Below, one piece after another: positions 17,334 through 24,650 of a DNA stretch of 24,650 nt (position 1 is its first letter; each line of letters opens with the position of its first letter). The notes beneath the pieces were generated by a model that worked only from the letters and a program-made list of their open reading frames with translations, was not told the DNA's origin and ran no database searches. The position numbers were made by a program, and so were the translations under genes. The stretch is from Bacteroidota bacterium (GTDB lineage: Bacteria; Bacteroidota; Ignavibacteria; SZUA-365). The stretch is from positions 1 to 24,650 of the forward strand of contig JAGTUZ010000197.1 in the NCBI GenBank assembly GCA_018224415.1. Reading direction: 5' to 3'.

Positions 17334-18281
17334 TTATCCCTTCAGCTGTTCGCGCACCATGGCCGCCAGCAGCGGCAGCATGAGTTCGTGATGCCCGGTG
17401 AAGACGTAGCCGCGTCCCGAACCGAGGGTGGGACGAGCAACGACGTTCACATTGGGCCGATAATGCTGGATCATGTCGAAATTCGCGGCGGCGAAACCGC
17501 GCGCATCGTGTCCGAGATTGCGCGCGACGGTCAGCGCCTTGAGAAACACCTCGGGGAGGATCACGGCCGAACCCACGTTCATCACCACGCTGCGTGCGCG
17601 CAGTCCGGCCACCGCATGCGCCAGCACCCGGAAATCGCGGAAGCTCATCTCGCCGGTTGCGGCGCCGTCCATTGTCGGCTGCTGGTGCACGATGTCGGTG
17701 CCAATTGCGGCGTGCACGGACACCGGGACGCCAAGCCGCACGCCGGCGGCCATGATGCTGTACGAAAGATGCGGGGCGCCGGCCTCGATCAGCCCGCGTC
17801 CCAGCGCCTCGGCGAAACCGCATTCCTGCTTGTCCATGACACGCGTCAGGGTGCCGTTGATGAAGTCGCCGGTCTCCCGCCACATGCCGAAGCTCCCGTC
17901 CTGCAGATTCGTCGCCACATCCTCCGACGTCACGCCGAACAGCGCCGACTCGGAATCGTGGATGGCGCCCGCGCTGTTCATGGCCACGTGCGTGACGATG
18001 CCGCGCTCCATCAGGTCGATGACCACCGGGGCAAGACCGGTCTTGATAACATGGGCGCCCATCATGAGGATGACGGGCTGCTTTACATGGGCGGCTTCGG
18101 CGATCTCCGCCGCGAAGGCCTTGAGTTCCTTTGCCTTCAGGATGTCGGGCAGCGTCGAGAGGAAGTCGGCGAAACTGCCTCCGGGTTCGAACGGTCGCGC
18201 GCAGTCTTCGAGACGCACCTTGCTTGTGCGTCCGGCGACAGACATGGTCTGTATCCTGCTGAAATCGAGTTGTGGAAACAT
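17334..18281 (-). CDS. Deoxyhypusine-synthase-like conserved protein of unknown function
   Basis: A 315-residue soluble protein from the ATG at 18281. Strongly conserved-looking blocks are MMGAHVIKTGLAPVVIDLM, AMNSAGAIHD, DGSFGMWRET, VHAAIGTDIVHQQPTMDGA, NVGSAVILPEVFLKAL and HYRPNVNVVARP. I recognise the overall pattern as a bacterial family distantly related to deoxyhypusine synthase (NAD-binding Rossmann-like), often left as hypothetical. I do not see a Lys context that lets me claim deoxyhypusine chemistry. The start is open: a TTG at 18296 and an ATG at 18245 are alternatives, and the latter has AGGA 8 nt upstream. It is the first gene of the operon leading to cdsA and pyrG, with the CPBP protease gene 4 bp behind it. 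Confidence 0.6.
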   Translation of the reverse strand: MFPQLDFSRIQTMSVAGRTSKVRLEDCARPFEPGGSFADFLSTLPDILKAKELKAFAAEIAEAAHVKQPVILMMGAHVIKTGLAPVVIDLMERGIVTHVAMNSAGAIHDSESALFGVTSEDVATNLQDGSFGMWRETGDFINGTLTRVMDKQECGFAEALGRGLIEAGAPHLSYSIMAAGVRLGVPVSVHAAIGTDIVHQQPTMDGAATGEMSFRDFRVLAHAVAGLRARSVVMNVGSAVILPEVFLKALTVARNLGHDARGFAAANFDMIQHYRPNVNVVARPTLGSGRGYVFTGHHELMLPLLAAMVREQLKG

Positions 18282-18300
18282 GGAATGTACCCGCAATGCT

Positions 18301-18330
18301 TTACGGGCGACATCCGCCCGCTCGCCGTAA
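18301..18330. repeat. inverted repeat in the leader of the deoxyhypusine-synthase-like gene
   Basis: TTACGGGCGA pairs with TCGCCGTAA with one bulged base and an 11-nt loop. It lies 20 bp upstream of the ATG at 18281, where it could fold in the 5' leader of the mRNA. Its function is unknown. Confidence 0.5.
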
Positions 18331-18336
18331 GGTACG

Positions 18337-18367
18337 AAAAAAGCAATGATTCCGGGAGGGCTCTCCC
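18337..18367 (-). terminator. weak hairpin followed by a T6 run
   Basis: On the minus strand GGGAG/CTCCC with a 4-nt loop (18354-18367) is followed 11 nt later by six Ts (18337-18342). The stem is short and the T-run distant, so the terminator call is tentative. Confidence 0.3.
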
Positions 18368-18384
18368 CCGTTCAAGCACAATAC

Positions 18385-18445
18385 GCACGCATCCGTCCGG
18401 GCGTGGCCTCCTGCGGGGGACGGCCTGCATCGGACGGATGCGTGC
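18385..18445. repeat. 15-bp perfect inverted repeat with 31-nt loop
   Basis: Bases 18385-18399 pair perfectly with 18431-18445. The loop (18400-18430) contains GGCCT-type partial complementarity that could form a smaller internal stem. It lies in the spacer after the DUF3108-like gene and before the next operon. Confidence 0.85.
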
Positions 18446-18459
18446 AACAGACGGGGAAG

Positions 18460-18475
18460 CGGCCCTCGCGGGCCG
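18460..18475 (-). terminator. 6-bp GC hairpin 2 bp after the DUF3108-like stop codon
   Basis: CGGCCC/GGGCCG with a TCGC loop starts almost directly after the stop codon. It lacks a T-run. With the 15-bp repeat just beyond, it forms a double hairpin that could end the transcript or protect its 3' end. Confidence 0.45.
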
Positions 18476-18477
18476 GC

Positions 18478-19293
18478 CTATTTGAGCTTGGCCCGGACCG
18501 GGCCGTTGAGGCCCTTGTATTCGACCAGTTCGGATGTGATCGATCCGATGGGGATTTCCGCGTCGACCTGCACCGGGATGCGGCGCTCGTCGTCGGTGAG
18601 CCAGACGAAGATGCGTCCCGAGGCCTTGAACAGACCGCCCTCTTCCATCACGGGCTCGAGCACGATGGTGCGGAAGGTGCCGGCCTTCACCTCGATGGTT
18701 TCCTTGCGATGATAGACCACGGTGAGCGTGTAGGTCGTGTCCTTGTAGAAATTCTTCAGTTCGACACGCTGGCCCTGCTTCATCTTGCTGAAGTCAAAGC
18801 TGCGCATATAGTAGAATGCCGAGAGGATGTCCTGCGTGAACATCGGCAGTGGGTATTCACCTTCCGTGGTGTAGGCCTTCTGCGCCTCGTGGTCGAAGCG
18901 CGCGCTGAAGTCGCGTTTGTATCCGCCCTCGCGGATGCGCTGCGAGAACTTCCACGGAAAGAGCCCCTCAGTGTCGATATGCGTCTCGTAGCGATCGCGG
19001 ACGTAGTACAGGTTGTCGAAAAACGGCTTCGACTTGACGAGGAACTGCACCTCGTAACACTTGCGTCCCTTCTGCCAGGAGTAGCGCGGGATGGTCATCA
19101 TGGCCTGTCCGGCGGTGATAAAGCCGTAGTTGACATCGAAGATCAGTTCCTCTCCCACGCCAAAGGCCTTCTGCTCGACCGAGCGGAAGCGCGGCGGTTC
19201 GGCCGCCCCGCCGCCAGTGCGCTGCGCCAGCAGGGAGGGAAACAGCAGCGTGACCTGGAGCAGGAGAAGCGAGGAATATATGAGCGTTTTCAT
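18478..19293 (-). CDS. Exported DUF3108-like protein
   Basis: A 271-residue protein with an N-terminal signal peptide (hydrophobic run at about 4-21 ending LLAQ). The mature part begins with a GVGEELIFDVNYGFITAG stretch that matches the start of DUF3108 domains. Further blocks are YYVRDRYETHIDTEGLFPWKF, the EGEYPLPMFTQDILSAFYYMR region, and a late LTDDERRIPVQVDAEIPIGS block, all usual in this family. The family is periplasmic or outer-membrane-associated and has no established biochemical role. The ATG at 19293 is chosen because AAGGA precedes it and the signal peptide then starts correctly (MKTLIYSS). The frame is open to 19350. It is probably transcribed alone, from a promoter near 19369-19397. 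Confidence 0.85.
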   Translation of the reverse strand: MKTLIYSSLLLLQVTLLFPSLLAQRTGGGAAEPPRFRSVEQKAFGVGEELIFDVNYGFITAGQAMMTIPRYSWQKGRKCYEVQFLVKSKPFFDNLYYVRDRYETHIDTEGLFPWKFSQRIREGGYKRDFSARFDHEAQKAYTTEGEYPLPMFTQDILSAFYYMRSFDFSKMKQGQRVELKNFYKDTTYTLTVVYHRKETIEVKAGTFRTIVLEPVMEEGGLFKASGRIFVWLTDDERRIPVQVDAEIPIGSITSELVEYKGLNGPVRAKLK

Positions 19294-19368
19294 GAGCAGT
19301 GTCCTTCTGTTGCTGCCCATCGTACGTGCATTCGACATGAATGGTTCCATTTTCGTGACCTTCCACGC

Positions 19369-19397
19369 ATTCTGCGCAATTTCCGGCAGTTTGGCAA
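19369..19397 (-). promoter_or_regulatory. candidate sigma70-like promoter for the DUF3108-like gene
   Basis: On the minus strand TTGCCA (plus 19392-19397) is followed after 17 bp by CAGAAT (plus 19369-19374), about 75 bp before the chosen start codon. The match is moderate and rests on pattern only. Confidence 0.3.
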
Positions 19398-19425
19398 GGG
19401 GAAAACACGTCCGGGAAACGGGAAG

Positions 19426-21774
19426 CTACCGCACGAGCAGCGGTCTCACCGTCACGCGGTGTCCATCCGTGACACGCAGGACATACACTCCAGGGGACAG
19501 ACCCAGTGGCAACCAGAATACACCGGGTGCCTGATCGTCTGCGATGGCGTTCGAAATGACAGATACGCGCCGACCAGTGAGATCCAGGAGAGTGATCTCA
19601 ACTGTATGGTACAAGTTTCCATCATGTGTGATGTCAATCCGCGTCGGTACACCGTTCCGCACGGGATGAGGATACAACGAACGGATGCCGAACGCGGACG
19701 GTGCCGGCGCATCGGGGATGGCGTCGTTGATTCCTCCGGTCTGGTTCCGCATGATATGATCGATGCCGTGGAGATAGAGCGACTGGTTACCACCCCGTAC
19801 AAGTGTCTCATGACTGGAATACCTAGTATCCTCTATCGAGGAGGTGCGCCAGCCATCAGTACTGCGGAAGAGCTGACGACCCGGGGCCTTACTCCCGTAT
19901 TTCGATGGGGCGGCATTCATCGCCGCACTCGTGCCATCCGGGAAGAACAACGCACCATCGGCACCAGGTGCCTGCGGATACACCTCCCATGTCGCGCCGC
20001 TGTCACCAGTGCGATAGATTTCGCTGAATTTCCTTAGTCCTGGCCGATCATAACGGGCGAATACCAGGCACTGACCGGACCGGTCGGCGTGGAAGGGCCG
20101 GAAGAAGGAAAAATTGTACTTGCCGCTGCTGGTGTCCGGTGCGACGAGCACCGGCCGCCAGTCCGCCCAGTCTCCGTCACTATACCACAACGTATCGACT
20201 CTGGGATTCTGATCCGGGTAGACGAGCAACCATGAAGGACCGTCGAGGTGAAGTTGTGAATAGATATTTTCGGATCGAACAGGAAGTTTCGCGCCTTGCC
20301 ACGTTTTCCCCTGGTCCCTGGTAGAGACGAGTTGCCCGTCCGCCAGGAAGCCGATGGCGTTTGTATCGTTAATGCTCGCATCCCGCACGAGAGTTCCGGC
20401 AGGAATACCCGCGATCGCGTCACGGTCCAACACCTTCGACCATGACTGTCCCGCGTCGATGCTTTTCGATATAATGGGTCCGCTTTCGGGAATCGTGCCT
20501 TCGATACGATACCACACAGAGGCCGTGACCGGGTAGATGCGACATGGTGGTGCACCGAATCGATCCTCGTCTTCGAAATGGCGCATACTCTTCCATCCAT
20601 CGTCCGTCGCGTAATACCGGTAACGATCACTGGGAATATGTTTGCAGAGCGCGATACCATGGTCATCATTTCCCATTCTGATTGTCTCGACAAGCAGCGG
20701 ATTCATACGGATGTCGTCCCAGCTTACACCGCCGTCATACGAGAGTGTGACGTCGTCAGTGTCAGCGGTTGCGATAAGGGTGTCCTGTCCGATCGCGAGA
20801 AAATATTTCATCCACCGTGATGGCAGCAATTCCCTGAATGTGGAAAATCCGTCGTCCGATCGGAACAGTTTCCCGTCCGCGAGAACATACCCCCGACCAT
20901 CCTCGAGCGATTTCATTTGTGTGATGGATTTGAAGGATGGAAACCCGCGATGCAACCAGCTGTTCCCGCCGTCATCACTTCGGAGCATTGCTCCATCGGT
21001 TGAAAACAGGTAGAGCTTCTCCGCCGATGCCCAGCAGAAGCTCGCTCGATCGGCTCCCGTCCGCGGTTGGGCTCCGGCGACGAACAGATCGGTCTGCGTG
21101 CTCCATGTCAATCCGGCATTGGTCGTGGTAAACAGCCGGAAACCACTCAGCCCGCCAATGCGGGAGTGCAGACGGATGGCAATGTGTGTGCTGTCGTGAC
21201 TCGCGAGATATACGTCCTTGCTGTTGCGAACGGAGTCAGGCAATGGGATCGCCAACCAGTTGCGTCCGCCATCCAGACTGCGATGAAGGGAAGTCCCATG
21301 AAGAATGCTGGCTTGGAGGAGAAACAGTGCCGCTCCGTCCCCTGCCAGCTCATAGGTCTGCACGGTCGCAAGATTCGCGGAATCGGACGCAGGAAGGAGC
21401 GGGAACGGTACGATGTCAATATTCCCGGTAGACGGGGCAAAGCGCAGAAGCGCGGAGACCTGGCCTGGCGCAAGCGTAAACCGATTCCAGATTGTCGGTT
21501 CGGCCAGCAGGAACACCCCATGGGCGTTCGACACCGCATGGTGGATACTCCATTCCCGACCTGCAGGTCTGTTTTCTTTCCAACTTCTGCCTGCATCGGT
21601 AGATAATGCGATCAGACCTTCGTATCCGGCCATCACGATGGTATCACGATTCCAATCCACCACCGCGCTGATGGGGCTGTACTCCTCCTCCGGCCACGCC
21701 TGTGAGAACATTTGAGCGAGAACCTGCGCGGGCACGACACTTAGTATCATCCACAACAATAGTATCCGTACCAT
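19426..21774 (-). CDS. Secreted Asp-box repeat protein with T9SS type A C-terminal domain
   Basis: A 782-residue predicted outer-membrane or secreted protein. A signal peptide is at about 1-21 (MVRILLLWMILSVV to VLAQ). The body holds at least eight Asp-box-like motifs (STDAGRSW, SLDGGRNW, TTNAGLTW, RSDDGGNSW, SYDGGVSW, SIDAGQSW, STRDQGKTW, RTGDSGATW), again indicating beta-propeller folds. The end is a T9SS sorting domain (LYPHPVRNG, LLDLTGRRV, LSPGVYVLRV, TVRPLLVR). The ATG at 21774 has GGGAG 7-8 nt upstream. The frame is open to 22083, but that part overlaps the preceding Cys-rich gene and is unlikely to be coding. It lies 19 bp after that gene and shares its transcript. It has the same architecture as the gene at 7655-9805 but is not an obvious recent copy. 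Function unknown. Confidence 0.88.
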   Translation of the reverse strand: MVRILLLWMILSVVPAQVLAQMFSQAWPEEEYSPISAVVDWNRDTIVMAGYEGLIALSTDAGRSWKENRPAGREWSIHHAVSNAHGVFLLAEPTIWNRFTLAPGQVSALLRFAPSTGNIDIVPFPLLPASDSANLATVQTYELAGDGAALFLLQASILHGTSLHRSLDGGRNWLAIPLPDSVRNSKDVYLASHDSTHIAIRLHSRIGGLSGFRLFTTTNAGLTWSTQTDLFVAGAQPRTGADRASFCWASAEKLYLFSTDGAMLRSDDGGNSWLHRGFPSFKSITQMKSLEDGRGYVLADGKLFRSDDGFSTFRELLPSRWMKYFLAIGQDTLIATADTDDVTLSYDGGVSWDDIRMNPLLVETIRMGNDDHGIALCKHIPSDRYRYYATDDGWKSMRHFEDEDRFGAPPCRIYPVTASVWYRIEGTIPESGPIISKSIDAGQSWSKVLDRDAIAGIPAGTLVRDASINDTNAIGFLADGQLVSTRDQGKTWQGAKLPVRSENIYSQLHLDGPSWLLVYPDQNPRVDTLWYSDGDWADWRPVLVAPDTSSGKYNFSFFRPFHADRSGQCLVFARYDRPGLRKFSEIYRTGDSGATWEVYPQAPGADGALFFPDGTSAAMNAAPSKYGSKAPGRQLFRSTDGWRTSSIEDTRYSSHETLVRGGNQSLYLHGIDHIMRNQTGGINDAIPDAPAPSAFGIRSLYPHPVRNGVPTRIDITHDGNLYHTVEITLLDLTGRRVSVISNAIADDQAPGVFWLPLGLSPGVYVLRVTDGHRVTVRPLLVR

Positions 21775-21793
21775 ATCTGACTCCCATCTCATT

Positions 21794-22291
21794 CTATTGG
21801 CAGGGGGAACCGGAGCAGTCGACACATTCGATGCGTACTGCTTCTGAGCCACAGAAGTCAGCTGTGAAGGTGTATGTGTCATCCTCTGGGGCGGTAAAGC
21901 AGTACAGTGGCCCTGAATAGGGTACCAATTTTCCGTTATCCCAGTAGCATTGCATTGCGTAATACCCTGGAGGGACTTCATGACAGCTCCAGTTCCAGTC
22001 TTCCAAACCTCCTCCCCACTCGATGGAAATCCCACAGAAACATACGTTCGGGGGTGTGCTTGGACACCAGCATGAATCGACAACGTAAAAGGCGACGCAC
22101 TGACCCGCTGATAGGTGGAAGACGTACTGATTCGATGACTGCGATATTATCGGCCAGTTCGGATCCAGATCGCAGAGATTCTGTTGCGCAAATGATGTAC
22201 TGGTAAATGCGGAAGACACGACGGCGATGAGAACCGGATTGAGACCACTCAAAGTGGATACTCGTCTGAACGGCGCAACTTTCGTTTTCAT
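21794..22291 (-). CDS. Small Cys-rich secreted protein, PPC-like beta-sandwich
   Basis: A 165-residue predicted exported protein. A signal peptide (hydrophobic LNPVLIAVVSSAF) ends near SFAQQ at about residue 36. The mature part, about 129 residues, has 13 cysteines, including pairs such as CWC, CFC and CVDC, which suggests several disulfides in an oxidising compartment. The YVFHLSAGQCVAFYVV segment and the FTAPEDDTYTFTADFC segment resemble the two halves of bacterial PPC-type beta-sandwich domains; this fold is an inference. No T9SS tail is present. The ATG at 22291 is favoured by GAGG upstream; an ATG at 22303 is possible. The base composition looks more AT-rich than the neighbouring vWA gene. 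It is followed after 19 bp by the Asp-box T9SS gene, so the two form a likely pair. Confidence 0.75.
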   Translation of the reverse strand: MKTKVAPFRRVSTLSGLNPVLIAVVSSAFTSTSFAQQNLCDLDPNWPIISQSSNQYVFHLSAGQCVAFYVVDSCWCPSTPPNVCFCGISIEWGGGLEDWNWSCHEVPPGYYAMQCYWDNGKLVPYSGPLYCFTAPEDDTYTFTADFCGSEAVRIECVDCSGSPCQ

Positions 22292-22356
22292 CTCAAACCT
22301 CATTTATCTTGATGCGGGGAATACGTGGTCATTTGATGATTGAACATGATCATTCA

Positions 22357-24537
22357 TCACCGTACAATCACCACCGGCCGGATCGAAACCCGCGACCCGT
22401 CACGCAGGCGGAGGGTGTAGCGTCCCGCGGGGAGTCCGTCAACCGCGAGGGGAAACGTCGTTTCCAGCGACGGTGAGGCGACGTCCTGCTCGCGCAGCAG
22501 GGTACCAGAAGCGTCGTAGAGTTCGAGTCGCGCCTGGCCGGAGGGCAGCCAGAGGGAAAGCTGCAGCAGGTCGCGCGCGGGCTGCGGCCAGGCGGCGGTG
22601 ATGGCGGGCGCGTTGCGCAGGCGCAGCAGCGGCTGGCAAATGCCGTCGATCCAGGGGACAGCGGAGACCGGACCGGCGTCGGCGCAGCAGGCGGCGTACA
22701 GCGTCATGCTGTCGACGCGCAGCAGGGCGCGTTGTGGCTCGCGATCGGCGATGGCCGCGAAGCGCAGGCGGGGACGGAGTTCGCTGCCGCCGGCATTCGT
22801 GTACAGCGCAAGCACGGCAGTGCCCGCGTCTTCGTCGGCATGGATCTCCCAGGCCTCCCCGCCGTCATCGACAACCCCGAGCAACTGAAGGCGCAAGGGA
22901 TCCCAGCGCAGCGAGGTGCGGAGCAGCGCGGGTCCCACGGCTGTCACGGGTATCCGGAGGGGATACTCCGCAATTCCGCGGACAGCGATCGCCTCGACGG
23001 AGTCGATCGCGAAGGCGAAGGACTCGAGACATTGGCACACGTCGACGGTGTCGGACTGGAGAAACACGGTGGTGGGACAGCCGGCGAGGAGTTCGAGGCT
23101 GTCGAGTTCCAGCCGCACGGGACGGCTGCTGTCGGCGGCGACATGCCGCAGCACAACGCCGATCAGGTTGCCCGAGGCCAGACCCGGCGTCGCGCGTTCG
23201 ACGGAAAACTCCAGCACGCCCGGACGCGGCTGGCGCAGACGGGCGCCGGTATTTTCGCTGATGGTACCGAGTGTGACCGGAATCAACGGCGAGACCGAAA
23301 GCAGCGCGGGATCGTACCGCAGCAGGAAGCGGAAGGTCAGTTCGAGGCCCGTGTGCAGTCCTGGCTCGAGCGCGACGTACACGATCGCGCGTTCGCCCGG
23401 CAGCAGGCGCGGTGGAGCAACGACGCGGGCACGCAGCGTGTCGGCGCGGAAGGGCGAGACGAATACCGTGTCATCGGAGGCGGTTTCCGCACCGAGCGTG
23501 GCGTCCAGCTGCAGGAAACGCAGCGAGTCTGCGCAGCCCGCGGCCTCGTAGGCGATCGTGCACCAGGGCGAGACGATCTCCGCCGCGACCGAGCGCAGTA
23601 CACCGGCGATGAGTGCCGGGGAGAACAGACGCCAATATCGGCCGCCGGTCTCGCGGGCGAGCGTCGAGAGAATGTCATCGGACAGCTCGGTGTTGCCGAA
23701 GCCGATTATGAAGATCCGGATATCCGCCGCCTTCGCGCGCGGGATGAGATCCTCCCAGGGTATCGCCGAGGCGTTGTCCGTTCCGTCGGTGAAAAGGATG
23801 CAGTACTTCCTGCCCGGGCGGACGGCGAGGTCGCGAAGCGCGAGATCCGTCGTCTGGTAGATGGGGGTGTTCGCGCCCAGTGCCAGTCCCGACACGGCGG
23901 AGTGCAGCGCCGCGCGGTCGCTGGTGAAATCCAGCACCAGCTCCCCGCCGTTCGAGAAATGGTAGATGGCCGTGGCGTCGTTGTCACGCAGACTGTCGAC
24001 CACCGCGTGCGCACCCGCCTTCAGGCTGTCGAAGGCCGAGCCACTGAGGCTGCCGGAGTTGTCGAGCACCAGCGCGATGTTGTTGGCCTCCGCGCTGTCG
24101 GGACATTGCACGTCGATGTCCAGCTCCAGGCCATTTTCCCGCAGGGTGAAGGCCGCCTTGCCCGGCTGCGCCAGCGCCACCCCTCCCCTGCCAACCTCGA
24201 CCTGCAAGCGTATGAGCGGCAGCGCACGCGCATCCACCGTCCTCACCCGCACCTCCAGCGGCTGCGCCACCGCGGCAGTTGCGAAAAGCATCGCGATCAC
24301 CGCGATGATGGACTGAACGGCGAGGTCCGCAGCACCGAATCGCCGCTGTACGCTGTACGCTATACGCTTTACGCTGTACGCCATACGCTTTACGCTGTAC
24401 GCTATACGCTTTACGCTGTACGCCATACGACTCTCGCTATCCCGCGTTTTCTGTCCTATCGCGACCGTGCAGTCATTTTCCATCTTTCCATCTTTCCATC
24501 TTTCCATTTTTCCATTTTTCCATTTTTCATCAGCCAT
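22357..24537 (-). CDS. von Willebrand A domain protein with T9SS type A C-terminal domain
   Basis: A secreted or surface protein of up to 726 residues. The vWA domain, at about 150-320, has a MIDAS: DNSGS at about 160-164, a Thr near 225 (NTPIYQTTD) and DGTD at about 252-255. It should bind a divalent metal and probably a protein ligand. After it come two beta-rich stretches that resemble cohesin-like or Ig-like modules. The protein ends in a T9SS sorting domain (ELYDASGTLL, LPAGRYTLRL, VSIRPVVIVR). The start is uncertain. The ATG at 24537 overlaps the stop of the upstream gene, but the signal peptide core (AVIAMLFATAAVAQ) then begins only at about residue 80. The intervening stretch is translated tandem repeat. 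ATGs at 24426 or 24384 would give a more normal signal peptide. Confidence 0.85.
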   Translation of the reverse strand: MADEKWKNGKMERWKDGKMENDCTVAIGQKTRDSESRMAYSVKRIAYSVKRMAYSVKRIAYSVQRRFGAADLAVQSIIAVIAMLFATAAVAQPLEVRVRTVDARALPLIRLQVEVGRGGVALAQPGKAAFTLRENGLELDIDVQCPDSAEANNIALVLDNSGSLSGSAFDSLKAGAHAVVDSLRDNDATAIYHFSNGGELVLDFTSDRAALHSAVSGLALGANTPIYQTTDLALRDLAVRPGRKYCILFTDGTDNASAIPWEDLIPRAKAADIRIFIIGFGNTELSDDILSTLARETGGRYWRLFSPALIAGVLRSVAAEIVSPWCTIAYEAAGCADSLRFLQLDATLGAETASDDTVFVSPFRADTLRARVVAPPRLLPGERAIVYVALEPGLHTGLELTFRFLLRYDPALLSVSPLIPVTLGTISENTGARLRQPRPGVLEFSVERATPGLASGNLIGVVLRHVAADSSRPVRLELDSLELLAGCPTTVFLQSDTVDVCQCLESFAFAIDSVEAIAVRGIAEYPLRIPVTAVGPALLRTSLRWDPLRLQLLGVVDDGGEAWEIHADEDAGTAVLALYTNAGGSELRPRLRFAAIADREPQRALLRVDSMTLYAACCADAGPVSAVPWIDGICQPLLRLRNAPAITAAWPQPARDLLQLSLWLPSGQARLELYDASGTLLREQDVASPSLETTFPLAVDGLPAGRYTLRLRDGSRVSIRPVVIVR
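24349..24432. repeat. 7-bp tandem array (TACGCTN), 12 units with a 21-bp higher-order period
   Basis: Twelve head-to-tail heptamers run TACGCTG, TACGCTA or TACGCCA, TACGCTT, the last being degenerate. The order repeats every three units (21 bp), with an alternating CTA/CCA variant. On the minus strand it reads in frame with the vWA gene as the heptapeptide (M/I)AYSVKR four times. Confidence 0.95.
24480..24527. repeat. 8-bp tandem array (CCATCTTT/CCATTTTT), 6 units
   Basis: Three copies of CCATCTTT are followed by three copies of CCATTTTT, then a broken unit. The array sits 47 bp right of the 7-bp array, between the upstream gene's stop and the vWA signal peptide. On the minus strand it reads as a KMERWKDGKMEN-like peptide if translated. 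Confidence 0.95.
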
Positions 24538-24650
24538 CACCGTTTCACCACCACCCTCACCACACTCTCCCCTCCGGAAAACAGCCGAAGGAAATATACG
24601 CCATTCTCCAGACCCGACATCGAAAACTGAAGGTCGCGTCGACCATCGAG
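24537..24650 (-). CDS. C-terminal fragment of a T9SS cargo protein, cut by window edge
   Basis: The last 37 codons of a gene that continues beyond the right edge. The visible part has the pattern that closes type A sorting domains: a MSGLENGVYFLRLF stretch (compare LPAGRYTLRL in the neighbour) and a basic-hydrophobic end VVRVVVKR. The TGA stop (24537-24539) overlaps the ATG at 24537 as TGATG, so the vWA gene could be translationally coupled if that start is used. Nothing can be said about the body of the protein. Confidence 0.75.
   Translation of the reverse strand, partial: LDGRRDLQFSMSGLENGVYFLRLFSGGESVVRVVVKR

Noticed and set aside
17334..18281. Calling this gene a true deoxyhypusine synthase
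   Set aside because: The hypusine pathway is not general in bacteria and I could not identify the catalytic Lys context, so only a family-level likeness is claimed.
14797..18281. Genes moved in by a mobile element
   Set aside because: No transposase, integrase, tRNA or target-site duplication is visible, and composition is like the rest of the housekeeping genes.

Overview
This window is high-GC bacterial chromosome, and every supported gene lies on the minus strand. The likely source is the Bacteroidota/Chlorobiota-Ignavibacteriota side of the FCB superphylum, possibly a Kapabacteria- or Ignavibacteria-like organism. Two observations support this. Five genes, one of them cut by the right edge, end in C-terminal domains of the type IX secretion (T9SS, type A) kind, one with the classic 'QNWPNPFNPSTT' opening. 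The respiratory complex I cluster also has the order nuoA-B-C-D-E-F. The exact lineage is inference.

Reading along the minus strand, from the right edge to the left: (1) 18478-24650 is rich in secreted proteins. It holds the tail of a T9SS cargo protein, a von Willebrand A protein with a T9SS tail, a small Cys-rich secreted protein paired with a large Asp-box (BNR-like) T9SS protein, and a DUF3108-like exported protein. (2) 14797-18281 looks like one operon: a deoxyhypusine-synthase-like protein of unknown role, a CPBP membrane protease, a zinc-ribbon/DUF2007 protein and CdsA (CDP-diacylglycerol synthesis), followed closely by pyrG (CTP synthase). PyrG makes the CTP that CdsA consumes. (3) 12016-12987 is a small T9SS protein with a good promoter and a strong 3' hairpin. 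(4) 10057-11925 is dnaG primase. (5) 7655-9805 is a second Asp-box T9SS protein, bracketed by hexanucleotide repeat arrays. (6) 4633-7482 holds a pterin dehydratase, pyrE and a long-chain acyl-CoA synthetase whose start region is tandemly duplicated. (7) 1-4532 is the nuoABCDEF cluster for NADH:quinone oxidoreductase, with nuoF cut by the left edge.

The most unusual content is outside the known genes. There is a set of short tandem arrays of period 6, 7 and 8 bp, each with a different degenerate unit, in spacers next to secreted-protein genes and pyrE. There is also a 41-bp duplication over a start codon, a 20-bp triplication at the pyrG stop, and a spacer dense with inverted repeats at 18301-18475. 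I found no CRISPR array, tRNA, rRNA, transposase, phage gene or recognisable defence system. Nothing in the window clearly amounts to a new multi-gene system. The best candidates for undescribed biology are the repeat arrays, the Cys-rich/Asp-box secreted pair and the deoxyhypusine-synthase-like/CPBP/DUF2007 operon. No spacer exceeds 300 bp; the longest, 9806-10056, holds a repeat array and a palindrome.
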